Source of the DNA: Bacteroidales bacterium
GTDB lineage: Bacteria > Bacteroidota > Bacteroidia > Bacteroidales > F082
Reading direction: 5' to 3'
NCBI GenBank assembly: GCA_017549605.1
Contig: JAFYUH010000058.1
Coordinates: 1-32,765, forward strand
Length of the DNA: 32,765 bases
Below, one piece after another: positions 7,604-15,340 of the stretch (position 1 is its first letter; each line of letters opens with the position of its first letter). Made by a program: the position numbers and the translations under genes. The notes below the pieces were generated by a model that was given only the letters and a program-made list of their open reading frames with translations, did no database searches and was not told the origin of the DNA.

Positions 7604-8325
7604 ATCTGTCCAAAAATTTTTACAAAGTTATTAAAAATATCGTTGCGCAGCTTATCCATTTCGAGACCCGACAAAAGCGCCGCTTTCTCATAGACATCGC
7701 TTATCTTTCTCTCCGCGACGTCGGTCTCAAAGAACAATCTATCCGTCGGGATGATTCGCAAAAGCTGCTTCGCACGAGCTTCGTTCTTAAACAAGACATC
7801 GCCTAAAGAGAGATAGATATCGGCATGTTTCAAAAGCTGCTCAGCCGACTGCTCATTACCTTGGAAACCGTGTATTATCCAGAATTGTTTCGCCTTGGTT
7901 TCTTTCCTTATTGAGATAATATCTGGATATGATCTTACCGCATGAATTATCAAAGGTTTCGCAATTCTCTCTGACAACTCAATCTGTTTTATAAATACTT
8001 CTTTCTGGATTTCAAAATCCACTCCACAAGCCCTGTCAAGTCCGCATTCACCTATTGCGAGAAAATTCAAGTCACCGAGACACCCAGACTCCAAGTCACC
8101 AAGTTTTTGAATTCCTGAGTTTTTGAATTTCTGAGTTTGTTGATAAAAGATCTGTTGACCGTTGTCTGTTGTCTGTTGACTTTTCCACGGATGTATTCCA
8201 ATGCTATAAAAATGAGAAACATCGACATTGACTATATTGTCAACATCGATGTTTTGTATCTCAACAAACTCATTATTATCGATATGATTATTATAATGAG
8301 TATGAATATTTACGAAAGGACTCAT
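7600..8325 (-). CDS. TatD-family metal-dependent hydrolase with repeat insertion
   Basis: Probable TatD-type deoxyribonuclease/hydrolase with a TIM-barrel fold. Metal-ligand motifs are present: HTH (H8, H10), GECGLD (E93 region), IIHAVRS, WIIHGFQG and ETD (FFETDVAE). Length is 241 residues, near the family norm, but residues 49-87 between GIHPW and FLAIGECGLD are low-complexity (SQQTTDNGQQ, then KFKNSGIQKLGDLESG) and are encoded by a heptamer array (8151-8180) plus nine octamers (8068-8139). Homologues usually carry a variable helix here. The catalytic motifs are intact and the frame is open, so the gene is probably functional. It lies 11 bp after the phosphoesterase gene and overlaps tcdA by 4 bp. 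Confidence 0.88.
   Translation of the reverse strand: MSPFVNIHTHYNNHIDNNEFVEIQNIDVDNIVNVDVSHFYSIGIHPWKSQQTTDNGQQIFYQQTQKFKNSGIQKLGDLESGCLGDLNFLAIGECGLDRACGVDFEIQKEVFIKQIELSERIAKPLIIHAVRSYPDIISIRKETKAKQFWIIHGFQGNEQSAEQLLKHADIYLSLGDVLFKNEARAKQLLRIIPTDRLFFETDVAERKISDVYEKAALLSGLEMDKLRNDIFNNFVKIFGQI
8068..8139 (-). repeat. Intragenic array of nine octamers in the TatD-type gene
   Basis: Nine 8-nt units in register on the plus strand: CAAGTCAC, CGAGACAC, CCAGACTC, CAAGTCAC, CAAGTTTT, TGAATTCC, TGAGTTTT, TGAATTTC, TGAGTTTG. Nine octamers equal 72 nt, a multiple of three. The 20 bp at 8115-8134 recur exactly, inverted, at 13819-13838 in the gap after recO. Confidence 0.85.
8151..8180 (-). repeat. 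Intragenic heptamer array D in the TatD-type gene
   Basis: Just over four 7-nt units; coding strand begins GTCAACAGACAACAGACAAC, identical over 20 nt to both atpG arrays and over 22 nt to array B. It encodes SQQTTDNGQQI, directly after the GIHPWK motif, and is separated by 11 bp from the octamer block. Confidence 0.85.
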
Positions 8326-8336
8326 CCCTGATCAAG

Positions 8337-9035
8337 TTAGAAATCGATATTATGTTGGGCAACGATTTCGTTAGTATCGATATTATACGCCAACAAGTTA
8401 CCGAATCCGTCTTTGTTTTTGTAATATATGCCGTTGTCGAGAGACAAGAAGTCATAGTTATTGTTTTTAAACAAATCTATCATCGACATCTCGACAGGTA
8501 CGTGACCGTGTATCACTTTCTTTCCGCCAGTCTTATTCTTATCGACTTTAAAATCTCTAGCCCACATCATGCTAAAGACATCATCGAAAGGATTATCTAT
8601 TTTGAAGTTAAGTCCAGCGTGAACGAGGATGCAGTCATCAAGTTCAATAAAGTATTTGGTATTTTTCATCCAATCGATATAGAACTTGTTTATCTCGCGA
8701 GGACGTTTGGCGCCGAAGCTCAACAATGTTCTATTAGCTCCGTTTTTTCTCCAATCCTTTTCGATTTTGCTGCGGAACAAGAATCGTTTTTGGTCATCTT
8801 CCCAGGCTCTTATACAATAATCCTCATGGTTGCCTCTAATGCAATGGACGTCATATCCTGCTTCCTGCAGACTTATGATAAAATCGATGACGCCTTTGCT
8901 GTCATTCCCGCGGTCGATATAGTCGCCGAGAAAATATACCGAGTCTTCTTTTGACAGATTTATAACATTCTCTATCAAAGACTTCAAGGTATTAGAATGA
9001 CCATGAATATCAGGTATGACCCAACGTCTTTTCAT
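8337..9035 (-). CDS. PPP-family metallophosphoesterase
   Basis: Calcineurin-like phosphoesterase. The motifs are complete: D9-x-H11 (IPDIHGH), GDYIDRG (37-43), GNHED, and a later H in VHAGL plus IHGH. This pattern is shared by bacterial PPP-type protein phosphatases and symmetric diadenosine tetraphosphatases (ApaH/PrpE); sequence alone does not separate them. 232 residues, no signal peptide, cytoplasmic. The start is immediately adjacent to the gpmA stop with no intergenic base, and the TatD-type gene follows after 11 bp, so it is the second gene of a four-gene operon. Confidence 0.88.
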   Translation of the reverse strand: MKRRWVIPDIHGHSNTLKSLIENVINLSKEDSVYFLGDYIDRGNDSKGVIDFIISLQEAGYDVHCIRGNHEDYCIRAWEDDQKRFLFRSKIEKDWRKNGANRTLLSFGAKRPREINKFYIDWMKNTKYFIELDDCILVHAGLNFKIDNPFDDVFSMMWARDFKVDKNKTGGKKVIHGHVPVEMSMIDLFKNNNYDFLSLDNGIYYKNKDGFGNLLAYNIDTNEIVAQHNIDF

Positions 9036-9782
9036 TTATTTAGCTTTACCTTGGTTAGCTACGCTTTCCATTTTACGTTTGATTTCTTCTTGGTCGCCGA
9101 GGAAGAAATGGTTTTGTAAGTTCATATTGTCATCGAATTCGAATACGTAAGGAACAGCTGTTGGGATGTTGAACTTGATGATTTCTTCGTTTGTCATACC
9201 GCGAAGTTCCTTAACGATACCTCTCAATGAGTTGCCGTGAGCAACAACCATAACTTGATCGTGGTTTTCGAAAGCCTTGAGAATAACGTCGTTATAGTAA
9301 GGCATAAGACGTTCGATAGTATCTTTCAATGACTCTGTCAAAGGAATTTGTTCGTCTGTGAGTTCAGCGTAACGAGCATCCATTCTTGGGCTCTTTGGAT
9401 CGTTCATTTCCAATGCTGGAGGTTGAACGTCGAAAGAACGACGCCATACCAATACTTGTTCGTCGCCATATTTAGCAGCTGTGTCAGCCTTGTTCAAGCC
9501 TTGGATAGCACCGTAGCTCTTTTCATTTAATCTCCAGCTCTTTTGAACAGGAAGCCAGTCCATATCCATAGCATCAAGAACGTTATTTAAAGTCTTGACA
9601 GCTCTTTTAAGATATGATGTGAAACACAATTCTGGTTTATAGTTTTCTTGTTTCAAAAGTTTACCAGCTTCAAAAGCTTCTTCTAAACCTTTAGGGCTTA
9701 AATCAACATCTGTCCAACCTGTGAAGAGGTTCAATTTATTCCATTCACTTTCTCCGTGACGAATTAAAATAAGTTTTTTCAT
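9036..9782 (-). CDS. gpmA: 2,3-bisphosphoglycerate-dependent phosphoglycerate mutase
   Basis: Interconverts 3- and 2-phosphoglycerate in glycolysis and gluconeogenesis. The 248 residues match the E. coli dPGM length and pattern: the phospho-histidine motif LIRHGESEWN (H9), FTGWTDVDLSPKG, SYGAIQGLNKADTAAKYGDE, WRRSFDVQPP, and the second active-site histidine in VVAHGNSLRGIVKEL. First gene of the operon gpmA - phosphoesterase - TatD-type - tcdA. Its codon use looks more conservative than its neighbours, as expected for a highly expressed enzyme (impression only). Confidence 0.97.
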   Translation of the reverse strand: MKKLILIRHGESEWNKLNLFTGWTDVDLSPKGLEEAFEAGKLLKQENYKPELCFTSYLKRAVKTLNNVLDAMDMDWLPVQKSWRLNEKSYGAIQGLNKADTAAKYGDEQVLVWRRSFDVQPPALEMNDPKSPRMDARYAELTDEQIPLTESLKDTIERLMPYYNDVILKAFENHDQVMVVAHGNSLRGIVKELRGMTNEEIIKFNIPTAVPYVFEFDDNMNLQNHFFLGDQEEIKRKMESVANQGKAK

Positions 9783-9819
9783 CTTAGTATTTATTTATGA
9801 TTTTAAAATTTTCGCATTG

Positions 9820-9827
9820 CAAAAATA
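9820..9827 (-). promoter_or_regulatory. -7 box TATTTTTG of the gpmA operon
   Basis: Plus-strand CAAAAATA, read on the minus strand as TATTTTTG, matches TAnnTTTG and lies 37 nt upstream of the gpmA ATG. It would drive the four-gene operon to 6890. Confidence 0.55.
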
Positions 9828-9905
9828 ATGTTTTTTATTCTTATTACCTAGTGATTTTTTGTTAACAATTATTCACATATCTTAATTTTTTTTAACAATT
9901 CTTTT

Positions 9906-9913
9906 TAACTTTG
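9906..9913 (+). promoter_or_regulatory. -7 box TAACTTTG of the secreted nuclease gene
   Basis: Matches TAnnTTTG and lies 12 nt before the ATG at 9926. Confidence 0.55.
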
Positions 9914-9925
9914 TAAAAAAAAGTC

Positions 9926-10705
9926 ATGAAGAGAATATCCTTACTTCTATCATATTTTCTGATATGTTTTATATTCTGTAAACCAACATGTTTAGCTCAG
10001 AATATAAATTTAGAAAACATTGAAATCCCTACCATTAAAGAAGATAGAAGCGACAGAGTCATAACTCATAAAGGATATACCGTTTCATATAATTACGATT
10101 GGAAAATCCCCAATTGGGTTGCCTACGAACTCACCGACCATGAAGTCCAAGGCGAGGTACCTCGTTACGACAGATTCAAGCCAGACCCAATGGTACCTCA
10201 AGGTGAGACTGCAACAACCAACGACTACAAATATTCCGGTTACGACAGAGGCCACATGGCACCTGCCGCCGACATGAAATGGGACGAACAAGTCATGAGA
10301 GAGTCATTCTATCTTTCAAATATATGTCCGCAGAATCCAAATCTCAACGGCGGTGTATGGAAAGACCTGGAGGAACAAGTACGCGATTTGGCATTGCAGA
10401 AAGGAAAGATATTCGTGGTATGCGGTCCTATCGTCAACGATGCGTCAACGACAATAGGCGAAAATAAAGTCATTGTTCCACAAGCTTTTTACAAAGTATT
10501 ATTACAAGAAGATAATGGAGAGATTCATACTATAGGATTCGTTTACGAAAACAAAAGTGGCAGAAAACCAATGTCGACATACGCCATGAGCGTTGATGAA
10601 GTTGAAGAATTAACCAAGATAGATTTCTTCCCTTCTCTGCCAGACAAAATCGAAAACAAAGTCGAGTCGGAAGTTGATTTCTCGAAATGGACAATTTCAT
10701 ACTGA
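9926..10705 (+). CDS. Secreted DNA/RNA non-specific endonuclease
   Basis: NUC-type beta-beta-alpha metal nuclease that cleaves single- and double-stranded nucleic acid. Residues 1-25 form a signal peptide (LLLSYFLICFIFCKPTCLAQ). The hallmark DRGH is at 107-110 (YDRGHMAPAADMKW) with catalytic H110, followed by the metal-binding region SFYLSNICPQNPNLNGGVW. 259 residues is typical. Exported to the periplasm or surface; no T9SS sorting domain. Likely roles are nutrient scavenging or degradation of extracellular DNA (inference). Stands alone behind its own promoter, 62 bp before porZ. Confidence 0.92.
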   Translation: MKRISLLLSYFLICFIFCKPTCLAQNINLENIEIPTIKEDRSDRVITHKGYTVSYNYDWKIPNWVAYELTDHEVQGEVPRYDRFKPDPMVPQGETATTNDYKYSGYDRGHMAPAADMKWDEQVMRESFYLSNICPQNPNLNGGVWKDLEEQVRDLALQKGKIFVVCGPIVNDASTTIGENKVIVPQAFYKVLLQEDNGEIHTIGFVYENKSGRKPMSTYAMSVDEVEELTKIDFFPSLPDKIENKVESEVDFSKWTISY

Positions 10706-10767
10706 AATATAGACAATCAATAAAATAAAAGCGTCTCGTATAAGTTATACATATTAAAATTAGAACT

Positions 10768-13068
10768 ATGAATATCAGAAAATATATAACTCTATTTTGC
10801 TTAATATTCTTTAGCATAACATCTTCATACGCACAGAAAAACATTCATGAATGGACCACTCATGTCCCTGGCTCTAAAGTCATCAATGTTGAAAAAGTCG
10901 GTGATATAATATATGCTGCAACGCCATACGAAATTTTCTATTACAACACCGGCGACAACTCAATAAATAAACTCACTAAAGTCAACGGATTATCCGATTT
11001 CGGCATCAATGTGATGCGTTACAACCCTTATACTGATATGATTTTCATCGGATATTCCAACACAAACATCGACATCATCGACAAAGACGGAAAGATCATT
11101 AACATAAGCGATATCAAAAACAAAAATATATTAATAGACAAAAGCATCAACGATGTCTATTTCGTCGAAGACAAGGCTTATCTCAGTTGCGGTTTCGGCA
11201 TCGTCCTCGTCGACCTTAAAAAAATGGAGATCAAAGAGACTTATATAATCGGCGAAAACGGTTCTTATCTAAATGTCAACGACATAACTTTATATAATGG
11301 CAAATTATATGCAGCAACCAGCAATGGAATCTATTATGCCGACCACGACAATGACAACCTCGTCGACTTCTCCCAATGGACACAAGACAAGACTCTCATC
11401 CACAAAGATTTAAATTATTCTGAAATTGAGACCTTTAACGACCAACTGATTGCGAACTATTCAAAAAACAAATATAATACCGACACATTATTCGTGTATG
11501 ACGGCGAGAAGTGGGACTATCACAAATACACAACGCCTTCTGTAAAAAGAAGCATCAGAGCCTATGATGACAGACTCGTGCTTTCCAACAACTACTCAAT
11601 CGTCGCATTGGATGTCAACACCGATTTAATTGCACAATCATATAGCAGCAACATCGAACCTTTCGACTGTATCTATGATAAAAGCGAAGACGCGTATTGG
11701 ATTGCGAACAACACCAACAGCATCTATAAACTAATCCCTTCTGTCTCCTGCAAACCGATAATTTTCAACGGACCATACAGCAATTACGTCTTTGAATTAA
11801 AAGCTTCCGGCGATCAGCTGTGGGTCGCTCCTGGAGGATATTCCAGCGTATGGGCCAAGAACTGGATGAAAGACGGCGTATTTTATTATACAAACAACAA
11901 ATGGCATAACATAAATCGCAATAACACAGAGGCATTTGACACTATATCAGATATTGTTTCTATAGCCATAGACCCTATCAATAACTCAAAAGTATATGTA
12001 GGTTCCTTCCACAAAGGCATACTTGAATTCGAAGATTTTGAGTTAAAAAATATTTACAGCAAAGGAAACAGCAGCCTTGGAGAATTGAGCGGCTACGGCT
12101 ACGTATATATCACCGGCATGGACTTCGACAGCAGAAACAATTTATGGATTGCAAACAGCAGCACCGAAAATATGCTGTCCGTCAAGACTACAAAAAACGA
12201 ATGGTATTCATTTAACATAGGTTCTGAAAACGTCAGCAAACTTCTCGTCGACGACAACAACTACAAATGGATCCTAACTCGTAAAGGCGATCTTATCGTT
12301 TACAACGACAACAACACCATCTCTAATTCTTACGATGACAACTATAAGATTATCAATACGACCAAAGGACAGGGCGGACTCCCTGCCGAAGCCAACTGCA
12401 TGGCCATTGACAAAGACGGCACTGTATGGATTGGCACCAACGATGGTCTGGCACAGTTTTATTCAACATCAAAGATATTCAGACAAGGAGCTAACTATGA
12501 CGCATCAAGAATCCTGGTTCCAAGAAACGACGGTTCGGGTCAAGCTGACTATCTTCTCTCTGGAGAGTCAGTACTTTCAATTTGCGTTGATGACGCCAAC
12601 AACTTATGGGTGGGAACAAGAAATGGCGCTTTCTATATTTCCAATAACGGTTTAACTGAATATCACCATTTCACACAAGACAACAGTCCTCTGTTGTCAA
12701 ATACCATCAACGACATCGCCATCAACAAAGACGGAGAGATTTTCTTTGGCACAGACAAAGGCATCATCTCTTTAAGAGGCAGAGCTACTGAGGGTAAAAC
12801 AACAAACTCAGATGTTATAGTATATCCAAATCCCGTAAGACAAAATTATTCAGGTCTGGTCGGAATCAAAAACTTGGTGTCCAACTCATTAGTAAAGATC
12901 ACCACCGTCGACGGCTCTTTCGTGACACATCTCTACTCAGAAGGTGGACAAGCTGTTTGGGATTGCACTACTATCAATGGCGAAAAGGTAGCACCCGGCA
13001 TATACCTCATCTTCGTAACAGATGAAAACGGCATAGAAACATTCGCCACAAAAATACTTATAATGTAA
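10768..13068 (+). CDS. porZ: PorZ-like T9SS attachment-complex protein
   Basis: The 766 residues begin with a signal peptide (1-22, ending SSYAQ), followed by two-component-regulator-type beta-propeller repeats (for example NDVYFVEDKAYLSCGFGIVL, DKDGTVWIGTNDGLAQFYS, DDANNLWVGTRNGAFYIS) and a C-terminal T9SS type A sorting domain starting near residue 685 (VYPNPVRQ, then APGIYLIFVTDENG). Architecture and length match Porphyromonas PorZ, which works with the sortase PorU at the cell surface and binds A-LPS. It overlaps the recO start by one base (TAATG), implying coupled translation. A different propeller-CTD surface protein is the alternative, but length, domain order and context favour PorZ. 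Confidence 0.82.
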   Translation: MNIRKYITLFCLIFFSITSSYAQKNIHEWTTHVPGSKVINVEKVGDIIYAATPYEIFYYNTGDNSINKLTKVNGLSDFGINVMRYNPYTDMIFIGYSNTNIDIIDKDGKIINISDIKNKNILIDKSINDVYFVEDKAYLSCGFGIVLVDLKKMEIKETYIIGENGSYLNVNDITLYNGKLYAATSNGIYYADHDNDNLVDFSQWTQDKTLIHKDLNYSEIETFNDQLIANYSKNKYNTDTLFVYDGEKWDYHKYTTPSVKRSIRAYDDRLVLSNNYSIVALDVNTDLIAQSYSSNIEPFDCIYDKSEDAYWIANNTNSIYKLIPSVSCKPIIFNGPYSNYVFELKASGDQLWVAPGGYSSVWAKNWMKDGVFYYTNNKWHNINRNNTEAFDTISDIVSIAIDPINNSKVYVGSFHKGILEFEDFELKNIYSKGNSSLGELSGYGYVYITGMDFDSRNNLWIANSSTENMLSVKTTKNEWYSFNIGSENVSKLLVDDNNYKWILTRKGDLIVYNDNNTISNSYDDNYKIINTTKGQGGLPAEANCMAIDKDGTVWIGTNDGLAQFYSTSKIFRQGANYDASRILVPRNDGSGQADYLLSGESVLSICVDDANNLWVGTRNGAFYISNNGLTEYHHFTQDNSPLLSNTINDIAINKDGEIFFGTDKGIISLRGRATEGKTTNSDVIVYPNPVRQNYSGLVGIKNLVSNSLVKITTVDGSFVTHLYSEGGQAVWDCTTINGEKVAPGIYLIFVTDENGIETFATKILIM

Positions 13069-13802
13069 TGGCGAAGACGACAAGCAAGACAAGAGCCATT
13101 GTGCTTCAATCCATTAAATATGGAGATAGCAGCCTCGTTGTCAAGATGCTGACAGAAGAGCTAGGCATTCAGTCTTATATGGTAAAAGGCGTCTTTGGCA
13201 AGAAGTCGAAGATGAAAGCTGCTCTTTTTCAGAATATGACATTACTTGAGATTGTTGCAGACACTAGCAGCAACAGCCTCGGTTTCATCAGAGAAATATC
13301 ACTATCACACTACTACCAAAGTATCGCTACCGATATAAAGAAATCTACTATCATAATATTCGTCAGCGAGTTGTTATCAAAAGCCATCAGCGAAAGCGAG
13401 AGTGACCCTGAACTCTTCAATTTCATTTACGACTCTATGTTATGGCTCGATGAAGCCACATCAGATTATGCGAACTTCCCTATAGTATTCGCATTGAAGT
13501 TGAGCCGATATCTGGGATTCTTCCCTAACATCGATACATACTCAGAAAAATCATGCTTTGACTTGTTAGACGGAAACTTCAAGATGACTCAGAACGACAT
13601 ACATCAGATCGATGAAGAACTAAGCAGATATTTCTACGACATCTGCAAGGCGTCAATGAGAGGCGATCAACAGAATTTAACAATAAGCAACAGCATCAGA
13701 CGCAAGCTATTGGAATCTATAGTAATGTATTACAAACTACATGCTGACGAGGTAAGAGACATCAAGTCGTATGAGATTTTAAGGACGCTGCTTGATGCAT
13801 AG
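13068..13802 (+). CDS. recO: DNA repair protein RecO
   Basis: Loads RecA at gaps with RecF and RecR, displacing SSB. The 244 residues start with the OB fold typical of RecO (TKTRAIVLQSIKYGDSSLVV is near the start, residues 5-24, with a small offset) and MVKGVFGKKSKMKAALFQNM, followed by a helical C-terminal domain. A zinc cluster is not evident, as in many Bacteroidetes RecO. The ATG overlaps the porZ stop (TAATG), so expression is tied to porZ. An octamer array starts directly after its TAG stop. Confidence 0.92.
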   Translation: MAKTTSKTRAIVLQSIKYGDSSLVVKMLTEELGIQSYMVKGVFGKKSKMKAALFQNMTLLEIVADTSSNSLGFIREISLSHYYQSIATDIKKSTIIIFVSELLSKAISESESDPELFNFIYDSMLWLDEATSDYANFPIVFALKLSRYLGFFPNIDTYSEKSCFDLLDGNFKMTQNDIHQIDEELSRYFYDICKASMRGDQQNLTISNSIRRKLLESIVMYYKLHADEVRDIKSYEILRTLLDA

Positions 13803-13882
13803 TTAGAAGATTAGAAATTCAGAAATTCAAAAACTCAGAATCTCAGAATCTCAGAATCTCAGAAATTTAGAAGTTTAGAAGT
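13803..13882. repeat. Array of ten octamers immediately after recO
   Basis: Ten 8-nt units in perfect register, of the form TYAGAANN with one exception: TTAGAAGA, TTAGAAAT, TCAGAAAT, TCAAAAAC, three TCAGAATC, TCAGAAAT, two TTAGAAGT. The first unit begins at the base after the recO stop codon. The 20 bp at 13819-13838 are the exact reverse complement of 8115-8134 inside the TatD-type gene. Confidence 0.85.
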
Positions 13883-13892
13883 TTATATAAAC

Positions 13893-13921
13893 AAAAAAGA
13901 CGTCACATGACGTCTTTTTTT
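13893..13921. terminator. Bidirectional terminator between recO and rluB
   Basis: An A-run, then GACGTCA-CA-TGACGTC, then a T-run of seven. The symmetric structure can stop both the porZ-recO transcript (plus) and the convergent pseudouridine synthase transcript (minus). Confidence 0.88.
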
Positions 13922-13925
13922 CATA

Positions 13926-15191
13926 TTATTTTATTCTTTTAAGAATGCTGATTTCTGATGGTGTGAGGAATCTCCAGTGACCACGTGGGAGGTTTTGTTT
14001 TGTGAGTCCAGCGAACATCACTCTATCAAGTTTCACCACTTCGTATCCGAGGCTTTCGAAGATACGGCGAACGATATGGTTACGACCTGAGTGGATTTCA
14101 ATACCTACTTCGCGTTTTGTTGGATCATCTACAACCCAGTCGATGGCATCGACTTCGATAGGGCCATCTTCAAGGATAAGACCTTCTCTGATCTTCATCA
14201 AGTCGTTTTTAGTGAGAGGTTTATCGAGTGTTGCATGATAAAGCTTCTTCACTTCGTGGCTTGGATGAGTGAGAGTCTTAGCGAGGTCACCGTCGTTTGT
14301 AAGGAGAAGGAGACCTATTGTATTTCTATCTAAACGACCGACAGGATAGATGCGCTCTTGGCAAGCACCTTCTACGAGTTCCATAACAGTGTGACGTTCG
14401 TATGGATCGTCAGATGTTGTGATAACACCTTTAGGTTTGTTAAGGAGCACATAGCGAAGTTTTTCGCGGTTAAGAGTTTCGCCGCCGTAAACAACCTTGT
14501 CAGTTGTATTGACTTTTGTACCCAATTCTGTTACGACTACACCGTTTACAGATACTGCGCCAGCGAGGATTAGGTCATCAGCTTCACGGCGTGAGCAGAT
14601 GCCAGAGTCGGCGAGGTATTTGTTAAGACGGATTTGTCCTGTTGCTCTTGGTCTGTCATAGAGTGGATCTTTTTCTCTTCTTTTGAAGCCACCGCCACCA
14701 CCACGACGTTCAGTGCCTTTACGTTCTGGTCTGTCGTCACGACGACCTTTGTTGTCGAAGCTGCGCTCGTTGCGAGCAGCGCCTCTAGCGTTACGGCGGT
14801 TGCCGTATTGATTGTCATTGTCACGACCTTCGTCGAATCCTCTCTTTGGACGGTCTTCACCAAAACCCTTTTTAGGGCGGTCTTCACCAAATCCTCTCTT
14901 AGGACGACGTTCGTCTTGACCTCTGAAGCTGCGATTCTCATCGCGTTCATCTCTTCTTTCTCTAACAGGTCTGTCGCCAAATTTCTTGCCTCTGCCACCG
15001 AAGTCTGACTCTTTTCTGTCGTCATCTCTTCTTGGTCTGAAGCTCTTTCTTGGTCTTTCACTATCGCCATCGCGGCGAGATGCCTGTTCTCTTTCGAACT
15101 GCTCTAATCTCTCATCACTGAATCTGCGTACACCGGCAGTCTTTCTTGTGGCAATACGAGTACGTTTGCCCTTGTTACCTTCGTTGTTCAT
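13926..15191 (-). CDS. 23S rRNA pseudouridine synthase, RluB/RsuA family, with charged tail
   Basis: Isomerises uridine in rRNA. The catalytic part is at the C-terminus: an S4 RNA-binding domain at about 187-235 (RLNKYLADSGICSRREADDL) and the RsuA/RluB-type synthase domain with catalytic aspartate D288 in GRLDRNTIGLLLLTND. Residues 1-185 are an added low-complexity tail dominated by R, D, G, E and K with GFGEDRPK-type repeats (99-122), probably disordered and RNA-binding. Such tails occur in Bacteroidetes homologues. The substrate position (2605 in 23S for RluB) is known for E. coli and only inferred here. A -7 box lies at 15224-15231. Confidence 0.9.
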   Translation of the reverse strand: MNNEGNKGKRTRIATRKTAGVRRFSDERLEQFEREQASRRDGDSERPRKSFRPRRDDDRKESDFGGRGKKFGDRPVRERRDERDENRSFRGQDERRPKRGFGEDRPKKGFGEDRPKRGFDEGRDNDNQYGNRRNARGAARNERSFDNKGRRDDRPERKGTERRGGGGGFKRREKDPLYDRPRATGQIRLNKYLADSGICSRREADDLILAGAVSVNGVVVTELGTKVNTTDKVVYGGETLNREKLRYVLLNKPKGVITTSDDPYERHTVMELVEGACQERIYPVGRLDRNTIGLLLLTNDGDLAKTLTHPSHEVKKLYHATLDKPLTKNDLMKIREGLILEDGPIEVDAIDWVVDDPTKREVGIEIHSGRNHIVRRIFESLGYEVVKLDRVMFAGLTKQNLPRGHWRFLTPSEISILKRIK

Positions 15192-15223
15192 GTTAATGTG
15201 AAAAATTGCATTTTTAAAGTCGG

Positions 15224-15231
15224 CAAAGATA
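15224..15231 (-). promoter_or_regulatory. -7 box TATCTTTG of the pseudouridine synthase gene
   Basis: Plus-strand CAAAGATA gives TATCTTTG on the minus strand, 32 nt upstream of the ATG at 15191. It shows that this gene can be transcribed independently of dnaG upstream. Confidence 0.6.
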
Positions 15232-15340
15232 CGAATTATTTTTGAACCTTTAACGATGAAACTTTGACTCCGAGAGTTTTTTTTAAAACACCAGAATTTA
15301 TTCGTTAACAGTCAATGTCAATCGTCGGAATCAAAAAAAA

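Noticed and set aside
454-8180. Insertion sequences or MITEs as carriers of the arrays
   Set aside because: No transposase, terminal inverted repeats or target duplications are visible around the arrays.
14570-15070. Threonine- and valine-rich overlapping frames on both strands in the pseudouridine synthase gene
   Set aside because: They are shadows of the repetitive charged tail; the RluB frame has S4 and synthase motifs and a promoter.
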